Below are positions 20,926 to 31,409 of a stretch of DNA of 64,000 nt, piece by piece. The stretch covers positions 78,296,465 through 78,360,464 of the forward strand of contig JAVIAB010000124.1 in NCBI GenBank assembly GCA_032433765.1, in the 5' to 3' direction. Made by a program: the position numbers and the translations under genes. The notes beneath the pieces are model-generated. The model searched no databases. It was not told where the DNA came from and was given only the letters and a program-made list of their open reading frames with translations. Positions within the stretch are counted from its first letter, which is position 1, and the number at the start of each line of letters is the position of its first letter. Origin of the DNA: Megaustenia siamemsis. Lineage: Eukaryota > Mollusca > Gastropoda > Stylommatophora > Ariophantidae.

Positions 20926-23900
20926 TCTACATTTTTAGCTCCCAGTGGAGCATAGGTCTTCAACAAACACTTTCCAAGTCGTTCTGTTTTTTTTTGCCAT
21001 TCTTTTAAGATCATACCATGTCTTCCCCATCATCTTTATCTCTACTTCTATCAGTCTTCTCCAAGAATTCCTTGGTCTTCCTCTTGTCTTTTCCCCTGGG
21101 GATTCCAAAAAAGAGCCTGTTGTGTAATACTCTCAGTTGGCTTCCGTAGTGTGTGTCCTATCCAGCGCCATCGTCTTCGCGTTACCTCTTTATCCACTGG
21201 TGTTTGACTGGTACATTTCCATAATTCTATGTTAGTGATTTTGTCCAGCCATTTCCATCCTTTTATTCTGCGTAAGCATCCATTAATGAAAGTCTGTATC
21301 TTCGTGATTGTCAATTTTGTTATTCTCCATGTTTCACAGCCATATAATAGGACCGACTTAACATTTGAGTTGAAAATTTTTATTTTTGTATTTAGCCTAA
21401 TTTCTTTGGATTTCCATATGTTTCCCAGTGCAATGAAAGCTCCTCTTGCTTTTGATATTCTTATTTTGGTATCATTTTCTGTTCCTCCCTCTTTATCTAT
21501 ATTACTGCCCAGATATATGTAAGATTGTACGTCTAGTAGAGGTATTTCTCCTAGTTTTATTTGGTTATTGCCAACTGCATTCATTTTCATAATGTTGGTC
21601 TTATCTCTATTAATCTTCAGTCCTAGCTGTTGTGATCTCTCATCTAATATACTCATTTTATCCTGCATCTGTTGATGGCTGTGTGATAGGAGAGCTATGT
21701 CATCAGCAAAGTCTAAATCATCAAGTTGTTTGGTCAGTGACCACTGGATCCCATTTCTGTTGTTTTGAGTTATTTTCATAATCCAATCTATGGCCAGTAG
21801 AAAGAGAAATGGAGACAGAAGGCATCCTTGCCTTACTCCTGTTCTTATTTCAAATGCTTCTGTAAGCTGTCCTTCATGCACCACACTACATTTGGTTCCT
21901 TCATACATTGTTTTTATCAGGTTAATAAACTTTATGGGGATTCTGTAATAACTCAGCAACTTCCAAAGCATTCTTCTGTCTAAACTATCAAATGCTTTTT
22001 CGTAATCTATGAATCCAATATAAAGTGGGGATTTTAGTTCTAAACTTTGTTCAACTATTATACGTAGATAAGTTATTTGATCAGCACATGATCTGTTCTT
22101 CCTAAAACCTGCTTGTTCATCTCTCAAATGTTTCTCTATGGCCTCTTCTAGTCTCTCCAGAATGATTCAGCTTAATATTTTTCCTTGCACTGATAGTAGC
22201 ATAATTCCCCTATAATTTGTGTACTCCTGTAAACTTCCTTTCTTTGGTAGTTTGATCATATTACCTTCTTTCCAGTCTTTAGGCATTTCTTCCCTCTCCC
22301 AAATGTTATCTAATAGATTATGTAACATCTTGGTAGAGGTGTTAATATCTGCTTTGATGGCTTCCGAAGGAATTTCATCTGGTCCTGTGGCTTTACCATT
22401 TTTTAATAGTTTGATGGCTTTCATTATTTCTTTTTTACTTGGTTTTCCACAGTTAACGTGTAACTCTTCTTCTGCTGGTAGTATAACTGGAGGATTATTT
22501 GAGCCGGGCCTATTTAAAAGTTCTTCAAAGTGCTCTTTCCATCTCTCCATTTGTTCTCTTATGTTACTAAGCAGATTTCCTTTCTTATCTTTAATAAAGG
22601 CATTAATGGAGGCGAAGGCGCGCCCCACCCAGCACCAGAGCTGGAAGTCGTCAGTGACTCATAACTGATGGCTTGCGCCAGGATCGGTGAACCAGAACCA
22701 TCCAGACCCTGCTACACCTCTCCGCGGTGCCTCCAGAAACAGACTAACCTGTCTAGTCTGGCCAAGCGAGCAGGGATCGAAGAGGGAAGACAAACCCGGT
22801 ACTCAAAAATGTCGGCTGAAGTCGGATGTGTTGGGCCGAAAGGCGCAGATATCACAGTGTTACACTGCAAACTTCAACACAACGTAACTACGTCCACTTA
22901 ACGTCCTTTTAAGGGCGGATGACGAGGAGGAAGTCTACGGTTCGTATCCGCTAGAATACCTCAAATCATCGGGCGAACGCATCATCATCATCATAAAGGC
23001 ATTGTTCTGTTTTTATTTTCCACCTAATTTCTTTGTGCTGTTGTACAGTTCTTTCATATTCCCTTTATTTACTGCTTCTTTTGCCTCTTTAGCTAGTTCA
23101 TCTATATATTTCCTCTTATCCCTTTTAATGCATCTTCTCACTTCTTTGGTCACCTCTGTGTAAGCTTCCTATGTCTTGGCTTTATTACTTCTCGTTTTGC
23201 TTTTAATTATGTCTGCTTTCTTGTTCTTTATTTCTTTAATTTCTTCCAGGGTCTCTGCTGTCATCCATGCCTTGTTCTGGCGTTCTCTTTTCCCCAGTAC
23301 TTCTTCGCATGTCTCTTTCCATATATCTTTTACCTGTTTCCAATGATCTTCTATATTTATTGTATTTTCTAGTTGTTGAGGACTTAGTATTTGTTTGATA
23401 TTGTGACTGCGAATTTATCTTTAATTCCTTGTTCTTTAAGAAACCCTACATTGAAATACTTTCTACCCTTATTCGTTGTAGTATACCTTTTTAGTTTAAT
23501 TTTAAGTTTGGCTATCAGAAGATGATGATCAGAAGCTACATCTGCCCCTCTATATACTTTTACATCCTGTAAGGATGACTTAAACTTATTATTAATACAT
23601 ATGTGATCAATTTGATTTTCCGTTCTATGATCTGGTGACACCCATGTAGCTTTGTGTATTCTTTTATGTTGGAATATTGTTCCTCCTAGGCTCACTTGAT
23701 TAAGGGCGCAGAAATTCACAAATATCTCTCCATTCTCGTTTATATCTCCAAGTCCATGTTTTCCCATAATCTCTTCGAAGCCTCTGTTGTCTGATCCTAC
23801 TTTAGCATTTAGGTCTCCCATGAAGACTATAATATCCTTGGCTCGTCTTGCATCCATGTGACATTGTAGCTGTTTATAGAAATCATCTTTAACTAAATCA

Positions 23901-24536
23901 TCCTTATCGTTGGTTGGTGCATAGCATTGGATAATGTGTAATTTTATTTTGTTTTTGGTTGTTTTAAATGTTGCTCTCATTAGTCTCGGTCCTGCTGCTT
24001 CCCATTCTATTAGTTTCTTCTGTGCATTCCTTGATAGCATTATAGCTACCCCTTCACTATGTTGTGCTCAAGTTCCTGGTGTCCTGATGATAAAATCATC
24101 TCTCCTGTATTTAGTTTTATTTTACCCAGCCATCTTGTTTGACACATTCCCATAATATCTATCTTGTAGTTTGACATTTCTGCTGCTACATGTGCAGCTT
24201 TTCCTTGTTCGTTTAGAGTACGAACATTCCAGGTGCCAATTCTGGAGGATTTCCTGGTAGACAAAGGGTGAGTCGGCAACCCGGACTCCTTACGGCTTTC
24301 TCCGGCTTGCGTCATATGTCTCTTAGACAGAGAGCCCTTCTCTTTCCTGGATGGCGGATTTACTTTTTCTCTCTTTGACTTGTCCATGTTTGTGAAGTTT
24401 TTTCGCTTATTTTTTTTACAGTATGGGATAGCCAGTCCCATGCCCAACCCTCCTTTCTCGCCTCTTACGAACATTCCTGGTAGGGTACAACGCCACTATT
24501 CTTTACTCCCATTTCGGGCCCCGGCAGCGCACGGGC
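20926..24536 (-). mobile_element. Near full-length RTE-like LINE, disrupted
   Basis: Encodes on the minus strand a single polyprotein in pieces. 24,474-24,046 gives a basic N-terminus and the start of an AP-type endonuclease ('RIGTWNVRTL', 'MGMCQTRWLG'). 24,040-23,384 gives the rest ('VFMGDLNAKVGSDN' and 'ASDHHLLIAK', both catalytic blocks). 22,628-22,167 is the start of the reverse transcriptase ('LKNGKATGPDEIPSEA'). 22,127-21,051 carries its core ('FIDYEKAFDSLD', 'TGVRQGCLLSPFLF', 'LDFADDIALLSH') and the C-terminal region. Frameshifts or stops separate the pieces, and a 388-bp SINE-like insertion interrupts it at 22,605. The Glu usually seen in the 'ETRW' block reads Gln here. The frame also breaks near 21,087 compared with the copy at 33.1-34.3 kb. 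It is inactive, but such elements supply the machinery that moves SINEs. Confidence 0.88.
22605..22992 (+). mobile_element. SINE-like insertion with target-site duplication and ATC tail
   Basis: A 388-bp non-coding insertion splits the LINE. It is flanked by an 11-bp direct repeat ATAAAGGCATT (22,594-22,604 and 22,993-23,003) and ends in an (ATC)4 tail. The inner part 'TGTCGGCTGAAGTCGGATG' resembles 'TTCTGGCTGAAATCGGATG' in the sequences flanking the LINE (20,696-20,925 and 24,537-24,705), so it belongs to the same broad family. A tail of short tandem triplets like the LINE tails here fits mobilisation by an RTE-type enzyme. Confidence 0.75.
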
Positions 24537-24705
24537 GAATCCCCCTACAGAAAAGACAATCTGCTGCCTTGCAGGAAGATTGGGGATAATCAAAGGCTAA
24601 GGAAAACAAACCTGAATAAAATGCTGGCTGAAATCGGATGCACTGGGTCACTGGCGCAAAACAGTGCAACGTTTTAACGGGTGTTTCATCAGAGTGGATC
24701 TGGCA
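24537..24705 (+). repeat. Second copy of the 170-bp repeat flanking the LINE
   Basis: From 'GAATCCCCCTACAGAAAAG' to 'CAGAGTGGATCT' it repeats 20,757-20,925 with a handful of substitutions and one small deletion. It lies directly upstream of the LINE 5' end. It may be a very long target duplication, an LTR-like terminal repeat, or a shared 5' untranslated module. Confidence 0.75.
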
Positions 24706-24808
24706 GATTCTAATTGTGATGTTCTGTTTGTGGGGGCGATCAACACACTTAACCTGACAGCTGACTTCATGTGAGAGTCTGGAATCCTACTTTGACTGAG
24801 TCCTGATA

Positions 24809-24810
<2 letters not shown>

Positions 24811-24880
<70 letters not shown>
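24811..24880. repeat. (GA)n microsatellite
   Basis: About 70 bp of AG dinucleotides with one interruption near its end. Confidence 0.96.
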
Positions 24881-24882
<2 letters not shown>

Positions 24883-25227
24883 AACGTGACGATGGGCAAT
24901 GAAACAAGCTCACTATATAGATGGACCATGTAGAAACTCGCTATTCAGGGTTGAAAAGATGATGTCAAATTTCTGTGCACGACTGTTTGTACATTTGCAT
25001 TCAGAGTACAGTAACTAACTATGTGAGATGGTTGTACAATAATTCTCGTCAGATTTTATTTGGTCTGCATGAAGTCTTTAAAGTTAAATAACTTTTACTC
25101 AGAACGATACTGGAGACCAATTCGAATGTCGTAGTCACCGAAAGGGTCCTTTTGTATAGTTAGCAAGTGTGCATGTACAAGAAGGAACAGTAGTGCGTTA
25201 GTGTTTAGTGACAAGGTCAAATAAGAA

Positions 25228-25355
25228 CAAAAGGTCGGTTGATCCCAATCGACGGTTCACCAAGCCTTAAACGGAAAGCAGATTCATTTTTGTTCCTGGT
25301 AACACAAAGGCAACTGACATCATGCGCACCACATTACCCAAAAATTGTGCCGGTA
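25228..25355 (+). mobile_element. Diverged tRNA-derived SINE, partial
   Basis: It keeps 'TTGATCCCAATCGACGG' (B-box region), 'TTCACCAAGCCTTAAA' and 'CCACATTACCCAAAAA', which line up with the better SINE copies at 30.6-31.2 and 44.5 kb. The head with the A box is lost and the tail stops at the left end of the DDE transposon. Confidence 0.6.
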
Positions 25356-25357
25356 TA

Positions 25358-27805
25358 GATCGTTTCAAATCTAAATGTTCACGATTAACATGAAATATCT
25401 CCTCTTTCCCTGCACTTACAAACTTCATTTTTTGCATCTGGCCTTGTTTTTCCAAGGTCCCACCGATTTCACAAAATTTAATGATGTAGGAAGTATGCTT
25501 CATCATGAAGCAGCACTTTTCTTTGATCTCAGTGAATTTACGGATCTTTTTGCTCCTGGAGAAAATAATTTACCGTACATTAATGGAAATCAGCTTCTCG
25601 ACATAGGCGTCTCTACACAACTTGAAAGTTGGAGGCGTTTATCAACTGTTTACTTTCTATTGTTTACTTTCTTTAAAATACTATGAGAATGTCAATGTTA
25701 TAGCCTTTACAGACGGTCTAAAACAAATCAGCGTATAAACAGTTCCATTAATGAAAACTATTTAAACAATATACAACAAAGAATACATTTTAAAAAATTA
25801 ATTATCCGTTGCGAGCGATAACGAGCATGACATATCAAGCAAAGTTATTGTTTATGGGTACGCATGTGACTAAAGAGTCCGATGTAAGCACGGGATCCTC
25901 TTCACTGTAAAGAGCTACATTGTTCGTTTTATGTCTTTCCATGTGACTTTCATTATTTTACGTAAACAAGACATATGAAAGTGATTTAGTTTCTTTGCAT
26001 GCCTGCAGTACACATATCAAGAATCTTTACATTTTCAAAACGTTATCAACTTTAGCTAAAGATTGATCATGCGGACATATAAAAACGTCCATTATTATTT
26101 CATTTATTCTGAATCAGAGGAGTCTAACATATTGATTACTAATCTGGGCTGAACGAACGATAGTCCATCTTTTTTCCAATAGTCATTTTCTTCTTTTAAG
26201 ACATGATCTTCACATTTGCACCAAAAATATTTGTCAATCTGTGATAGAGCAGCATATGCCAGTCCTTTTATATCGCATAGTTTAAAACTTGTATTCTCAG
26301 CTGCCACCTGCCCTTTAATTTTTGCCCAAACGAGTTCAATGGGGTTTAATTGTGGATGATAAGGGGGCAGTCTCAAGCACGTATGACCATGCTGTTGAAT
26401 GATTTTGTCTATTTGGAATACTTTGGTCTTTTGCGATTTCTTAACAAGTGACAGTAATTCAGGTTTCAAAAATCCCTCGTTAAATGGAATTCCTTCCTTT
26501 CTTAGCCAAATCTTTATAACATCTTTTGTACTGGTAGATGTAGGAATTTTGTCTTCTTCTGCCACAGCGTTGTGGTACGACGCGTTGTCCATTACCAGAC
26601 AGGATGGTCTGTCTAGAATTGGAAGAAGAGTATTTTCAATCCACTCTCTAAATATATGGCCATTCATCTCGGTGTGATAGTCCCTGTTGTCAGTATAATT
26701 AGAGGTGAATATAAGTTCTGCATTTTTCACCAACCCTTCTTTTCGGCTGCCTGCATGTGCCATTATAATACGCTGTCCTTTTCCAGTGGGTACACATCGT
26801 TTAATACTTCCATCTGATAACTGCCATTTCTTTGCACTTGTGTGGTGAGAATTTATCCAAGATTCATCTAGAAATACAATATCATAACCTTGGTTACGCA
26901 TTTCCCGTACTTCACGTAAATATTTACTCCTCATAGAAACTAAGTGCGGCTTCTCGCAGATGACATTTCTACCACTATCGTACTTTCTAAACGTAAAACC
27001 GATGCTTCTAACAGTTCTCCATAATGTTGTTTTCGACACAACAATGTCATTTTCTGCTCTCAGTCGAATTTTCAGTTTTCTTAAAGTCACAGTTTCTTTG
27101 GAATCGAACATTTTACAAATTGCTCTTCTAATCACTTCCTTGTCAAAACTATCTACTACTTTCTTTCTTCCTAGCGTCCTAGTCTTGATTGAACTGGACA
27201 CTCCGTTAGCTTTAAGCACTTGTTTGAAAAAGCGTTTGCTTATACCCAATGCGTGAATAGTTCTCTTTTCTGGCTTTGAGATGCTTCGATACAGTTTTCC
27301 ACGCTTAGCTTCTATGCAAAAATATTTATACACCTTTATTGCCACTGATTGCAATGTAAGGAACTTTACTTTTATACCCATTGACTAACAGATCACAAAT
27401 TTAACGAAATTACCCAATAATTAGGATACGCCGTTGCACATAAATCACAACAAAACGACAGGAAATGGGATGCACCGGATATAAAATTATAACTATGACG
27501 CGTTTTATGTGTTTTTTAGTGCTTAAAACAGGGAAATTGGCGCGCATTACGTTCAAGATGACATGTCCGTGGGTGCTCACTCATATGAAGCGGTAATTCC
27601 TCCAAATATATGGTTTGACCAAAATGCCTTAAATTTGTATACTTCAAATAAAGAATATTTAAAACTATACGTTTGTTGGTGAGGAAATGAATGTACTTCT
27701 TGGGACCAAAAAATCACAAGACCATATGCAAAATTTCAGCATTATCAATCAATTGGTTGCAGAGATATGGAATTTTAAACACCTTCAAAATATTTTGAAA
27801 CGACC
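25358..27805 (-). mobile_element. Intact-looking Tc1/mariner-like transposon, copy 1
   Basis: The element is 2,448 bp. On the plus strand it begins GATCGTTTCAAAT and ends ATTTGAAACGACC, a 13-bp inverted repeat with one mismatch to the GGTCGTTTCAAAT end of copy 2. It is flanked by TA on both sides (25,356-25,357 and 27,806-27,807), the usual Tc1/mariner target. It contains one long gene at 26,104-27,381. The flanks inside the ends (about 750 bp on the left, 420 bp on the right) are AT-rich and non-coding apart from the frame at 25,267-25,506, which starts inside the element and runs out past its end. Copy 2 lies 6.7 kb away in opposite orientation and is nearly identical. Confidence 0.85.
26104..27381 (-). 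CDS. DDE transposase, Tc1/mariner-like with long D-E spacing
   Basis: A 425-aa transposase that should cut its own inverted ends and insert at TA sites in the nucleus. Residues about 1-165 look like the DNA-binding region, with helix-turn-helix-type stretches and many basic residues ('TVTLRKLKIRLRAEN', 'KTTLWRTVRSIGFTFRKY'). The catalytic triad follows: Asp in 'VFLDESWIN', Asp in 'CLVMDNASYHN' and Glu in 'PPYHPQLNPIELVWAK'. I count 83 residues between the second Asp and the Glu, far more than the 34 or so of classical Tc1. That recalls the DD82E ('Sailor') group known in animals, though I cannot align it here. It ends 'MLDSSDSE', an acidic tail. The frame is complete with no stop or frameshift. 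It differs from copy 2 at three residues, among them 'AKKW' against 'AKEW' and 'IDKYFW' against 'IDKDFW'. Loss of Asp near the C-terminal block may matter for activity. A hairpin (GGACGTTTTTATATGTCC) follows the stop at 26,090-26,073. Confidence 0.9.
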   Translation of the reverse strand: MGIKVKFLTLQSVAIKVYKYFCIEAKRGKLYRSISKPEKRTIHALGISKRFFKQVLKANGVSSSIKTRTLGRKKVVDSFDKEVIRRAICKMFDSKETVTLRKLKIRLRAENDIVVSKTTLWRTVRSIGFTFRKYDSGRNVICEKPHLVSMRSKYLREVREMRNQGYDIVFLDESWINSHHTSAKKWQLSDGSIKRCVPTGKGQRIIMAHAGSRKEGLVKNAELIFTSNYTDNRDYHTEMNGHIFREWIENTLLPILDRPSCLVMDNASYHNAVAEEDKIPTSTSTKDVIKIWLRKEGIPFNEGFLKPELLSLVKKSQKTKVFQIDKIIQQHGHTCLRLPPYHPQLNPIELVWAKIKGQVAAENTSFKLCDIKGLAYAALSQIDKYFWCKCEDHVLKEENDYWKKDGLSFVQPRLVINMLDSSDSE

Positions 27806-28199
27806 TATAGTATCTCTCTCAAACGCGTGTGTGCACACGCACGCACACACACACACAAAATGTGGACACTAACACCACGGGCATGATGTGCTTCTTGTTT
27901 TCATATACAAACAGCCAATAGGGGTGTGTGGCATTAATAAGAACATTAAACATGGAAACAGAAATGAAAAATTGAATCCAACTGGAATGCGAACATATAC
28001 AAACAAGACTGTAAAGAATTCAGTGGACAGTGTAGACAACAAATAATAAAGCTTTCAAAAAGGCGAAAGTGAAGAAAGAACTATTAAACAACAATTCGAA
28101 CGTGTCTGCACTCTACAATGAGTCAGAATCGTTTGTTTACTTCAGCAGGCATCTCAACTAAGAATTAGATTGTAAAAAAAATTATCTTGCAGTCTTTTC

Positions 28200-28740
28200 T
28201 CATAACATGAACAGTCCACCTTCTTTGGTTATAGATATTTTTGGATGCTTTGTCATTTCTTACATCTGCACTCCTTCTTCTTTCCTTCCTCCTCTGCCTT
28301 TCAGCGTTGAGGGGAGATATAATTTGCGGTCTTTTGCTCTTCTGTTCGCCTCTGCTGCTGTTATGTTTTCTAGTGCTTCTAATATTCCATCGACCCATCT
28401 TTTTCGTGGTCGACCCTTGGATCTGGTGTTCTTACATCTGCAATATTCTTGAGAATTCATTCAATGATATTCTAAGTATTTTCCTGAGGCAGGCATTTGT
28501 TACAAATGCATCCTATTAATTTGTATTTTATTTCGTTAGTTGTTTTCCAGCTCTTGCATGCATAAGTAAGGGCTGATAATACATTTGGTTTGACAATCAC
28601 GAGCTTTGTTTTTTTGTTCTTAGTAATTTTAATGTTCATATTTTATCAAGGTTTCCGAAAGTCACTGCTGCCTTTGCTAATCTTATTCTTTGTGTCACCT
28701 TCTTGATCTATGCAGCTAAAGGCAGTGTAAGGCTAATCTT
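28200..28740 (-). mobile_element. RTE-like LINE C-terminal fragment
   Basis: The minus strand encodes 'TRSKGRPRKRWVDGILEAL' and 'AEANRRAKDRKLY', the conserved basic tail of LINE polyproteins. Upstream sequence to about 28,740 looks like the preceding coding region but is broken in all frames. Another minus-strand frame at 28,398-28,165 overlaps it and is not separate. Confidence 0.65.
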
Positions 28741-29462
28741 TTGTTTGGGCCAGGCTTGATTATAATTTGATTTAATATGAGCTTCTTGCACAGAGCCGCG
28801 AAACGTTGGGAATCACTGTACAACCTATTATGATATACATGTAGCAAGTTACATTAAACGTTTACCAAACAAAATAAAAAATAAAAAGAAAACAGATGTC
28901 GTTAGCTTTAAGTACATTTTCTAAACAAATAGGACACATAAGTCATAATGCTGTCAACAAAATATGAAGTATGGGGACTGCAATAGAACTGCTTACCGAC
29001 AAGTGAAGGGACTGAAAAGTCAACAACGCTTAAGAAGCTTAAAATCAACAATAAATAGAGGTTTGGGGGGGGGGGTGTGTCTGGCGTCTCAGTTTAAAGG
29101 AATACAGTTTACTCAGAGTTATTACATTCTTCAGCCGAAAAATCTGACCCACAATATAAGGAGATGTGTCAACAAGAAAAGAAAGCGCTACATATATCTC
29201 CAAATGATGATGTTGTCAGGTTCCAAACATTTTATCTTCCCAATGATTAACCTTTGTGCTTATTTTGATAATCGCAAAAAATATATGACGTCAAGAAAGA
29301 AATTTATATCAGAGATTGGGGAAATTAGAAAACTACGTAAAGGTGTACTAAAATGGCACAAAGGGTGAGTGAAGACTAATTACCCACTAAACCCAAATTA
29401 CAGAATAAAACAAACTGACAAAGCAATGTCGAATACTAGCCAATTAAATTGTATATTAAAGA

Positions 29463-29910
29463 GTTCATAAATGTTATGTAGAGCCAGTCTTAACATATGG
29501 ATGTAAATCATGGACAATAGAGCAACAGACAAGAAAATCACTGGAGTCTGTGGAATTGTGGTTTTACCATTGAATGTTTAGAATACCATGAACAGCTAAG
29601 AAGAGTAATGAAAACGTTCTGAAAAAGGCCAAAGCAAAAAGAGAGCTAATTTCCAATATAAGAAACAATCATCATTTTTTGGCCATGTAATGAGAAGAGA
29701 ACAGCTGGAATACATTGTAACAACTGGAAAAATTGAGGGACGAAGAGATAGAGGGAAGCAAAGAGAAAAGATACCAGACAGCCTAAAAGAATGGCTTGGT
29801 AGAAGGTCAACAACAGAAATGGTAAACAACTGTCGAGATCGAAAGTTGTGGAGAGACATGATCACCTACGCCAGCACGCATGGTACTTGATGATGATGAT
29901 GATGATGATT
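29463..29910 (+). mobile_element. RTE-like LINE 3' fragment with GAT tail
   Basis: Matches the end of the LINE at 53,848-55,018: 'TYGCKSWTI' region, 'FFGHVMRREQLEYIV', 'EGRRDRGKQREK' and 'WRDMITYAS' appear in order. It ends in (GAT)n at about 29,889-29,909. It is 5'-truncated and frameshifted. Confidence 0.85.
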
Positions 29911-30001
29911 TATAAAGTAAAATGTGGCATTCGTCGCAGAAATTAAATACTACATTTGTGATGAGATATCAAAGGTGAAATCACGATGCGGATGAAAAAA
30001 T

Positions 30002-30260
30002 GTGCACGGTGTGCAAAGTGCACTAAACTCAGTAGCTCTGACAGAAAGCCGGACATGGAATATGAGGAAACTGCAAAAGGGACACTTTTCAGACATAGCC
30101 TCAGTGGTTCCTGCCGAATATCCGCCCTATTGACCGGAAAAGTCCAAAAAAATTAATTAACATGAGATGAGATGTTAATTCGTTTTATTCCATTGGCACA
30201 GACGTTGGGCAATTATGGATTTTAATTCTCTTGCAGTGATGCCGGGGCCTTCGACCAACT
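30002..30260. repeat. Unclassified repeat, partner of 31,410-31,820
   Basis: 30,002-30,140, read in reverse, shares 'GGCAGGAACCA', 'GGCTATGTCTGAAAAGTGT', 'GCAGTTTCCTCATATTCCA' and 'GAGCTACTGAGTT' with 31,425-31,540. The next part, 30,163-30,260, shares 'GAGATGAGAT', 'GCAATTATGGATTTT' and 'CCGGGGCCTTC' with 31,723-31,820 in direct orientation. One half is thus inverted relative to the other copy. No coding motif is seen. Confidence 0.7.
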
Positions 30261-30299
30261 ACAATTACTACAACTACAAATGGAGTCACTCAGAACAAT

Positions 30300-30490
30300 A
30301 GTTAAACATTTTTGGAATTTCCAAGGAAAAATACAGAGGAAGACTGAAATATCATTGGAGAAGACAGATGGAAGCAGAGATGAAGACGATGGGGAAGACA
30401 TGGAATGATCTTAAAAGTATGGCAAGAAACAGAACAGCTTGAAAATTATTTGTTGATTACTTATGCTCCACAGGGAGTTGAAAAGTAGAA
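30300..30490 (+). mobile_element. 3' tip of the FADD-type RTE-like LINE
   Basis: Nucleotide sequence from 'GGAAGACTGAAATATCATTGG' territory through 'GAAGACGATGGGGAAGACAT' to 'GAAAAGTAGAAGAGGATGAA' matches the end of the LINE at 34,190-34,345. It is a heavily 5'-truncated dead copy. Confidence 0.8.
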
Positions 30491-30641
30491 GAGGATGAAT
30501 ATTTGAATAGCTAATGATTTAACTGTAGATAATTTAAATCAAGCTTGAAAAAAGTAGTAGGGCTAATGGCCGACAAATGGTCAGGTGCTGAGTGTCATTA
30601 GATAGAATGCAGTGTTAATATCATTATGTATACATAAAGTG

Positions 30642-30898
30642 GGAGCCGTGATAGCTCAGTGGTTAGTGAACTGGACTACTAAGGACAAGAGGGAGGGTTC
30701 GATCCCAACCGACGGCTCCGGTTCACCCAGCCTTTAATGGGTACCGGATTTTTTCTGGGAAAGTAAAGCGGTACGGGCGTAATACCGACCACATTACCCA
30801 AAAAATCATGTGCCGAAGGTCTGTAAAATTTATGGTCACTGACACCATATTCCCTAAACGCCACTGGCGTGACGGGGGTACTTTACTTACTTACTTAT
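30642..30898 (+). mobile_element. tRNA-derived SINE with intact tRNA-like head
   Basis: The first 78 bases can fold as a tRNA: the 5' GGAGCCG pairs with CGGCTCC at 30,713-30,719. The pol III boxes are TAGCTCAGTGG (A) and GGTTCGATCCC (B). The body contains 'GGGTACCGGATTTTTTCTGG', 'CGTAATACCGACCACATTAC' and 'GGCGTGACGGGGGTA', and the end is a (TTAC)n tail. It is a retroposed element that depends on LINE enzymes, not a functional tRNA gene. Confidence 0.88.
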
Positions 30899-30936
30899 AC
30901 ATAAAGTAACCATTTAAGAAGGCTACTGTGTGATCG

Positions 30937-31197
30937 GATAGCTCAGTGGTTAGTGAACTGGACTACAAAGGACAAGGGGTAGGGTTCGATCCCAACCGAC
31001 GGCTTCCGAGTTCACCCTGCCTTAAAATGGGTACCGGATTTTTTTCTGGGAAAGTAAAGCAGCACGGGCGTAATACCGACCATATTACCCAAAAAAATCA
31101 TGTCCTGAAGGTGTGTAAAATATAGGGTCACTAACACCATTTTCCCTATACGCCACTTGGCGTGACGGGGGTAATTTACTTTACTTTTTTTTTTACT
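30937..31197 (+). mobile_element. tRNA-derived SINE with 13-bp target duplication
   Basis: Same family as the preceding copy, starting at the A box and ending in a TTAC/T-rich tail. It is flanked by a perfect 13-bp direct repeat TACTGTGTGATCG at 30,924-30,936 and 31,198-31,210, direct evidence of retrotransposition. The acceptor-stem half of the tRNA head is missing. Confidence 0.9.
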
Positions 31198-31409
31198 TAC
31201 TGTGTGATCGAGGGTGGACATGTGAACTGGTTTATAATTTCACAAATTCACATTGCAGGGAGATCTTACGGTCTGTTGTTTAATGTGCAACGGGGATAAT
31301 CCGACGACTAACTGTGTTTCACATGTTCGAATTTGGAGTCAAAAACGATGTCCTAACATCATTAAGCGTTATATATATTTAAAAAAAAATATGGTGATTA
31401 TCATTTTTA

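Noticed and set aside
22219..22668. A 149-codon plus-strand open frame
   Set aside because: It is the antisense shadow of the LINE reverse transcriptase, with no own motif. The same holds for the mirrored frames at 21,229-21,522 and 33,752-34,039.
20757..24705. LTR retrotransposon defined by the 170-bp direct repeats
   Set aside because: The interior encodes an AP endonuclease and LINE reverse transcriptase, with no gag, protease or integrase, and the repeats lack TG...CA ends.
25267..25506. Second gene of the DDE transposon (79 codons, mirrored at 36,755-36,970)
   Set aside because: Both frames start inside the element but run past its end into different flanking DNA, so their C-termini differ and no conserved protein is implied.
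30642..30719. Functional tRNA gene
   Set aside because: The fold is followed by the shared SINE body and tail, the same head recurs at several loci with target duplications, and the anticodon arm is not convincing.
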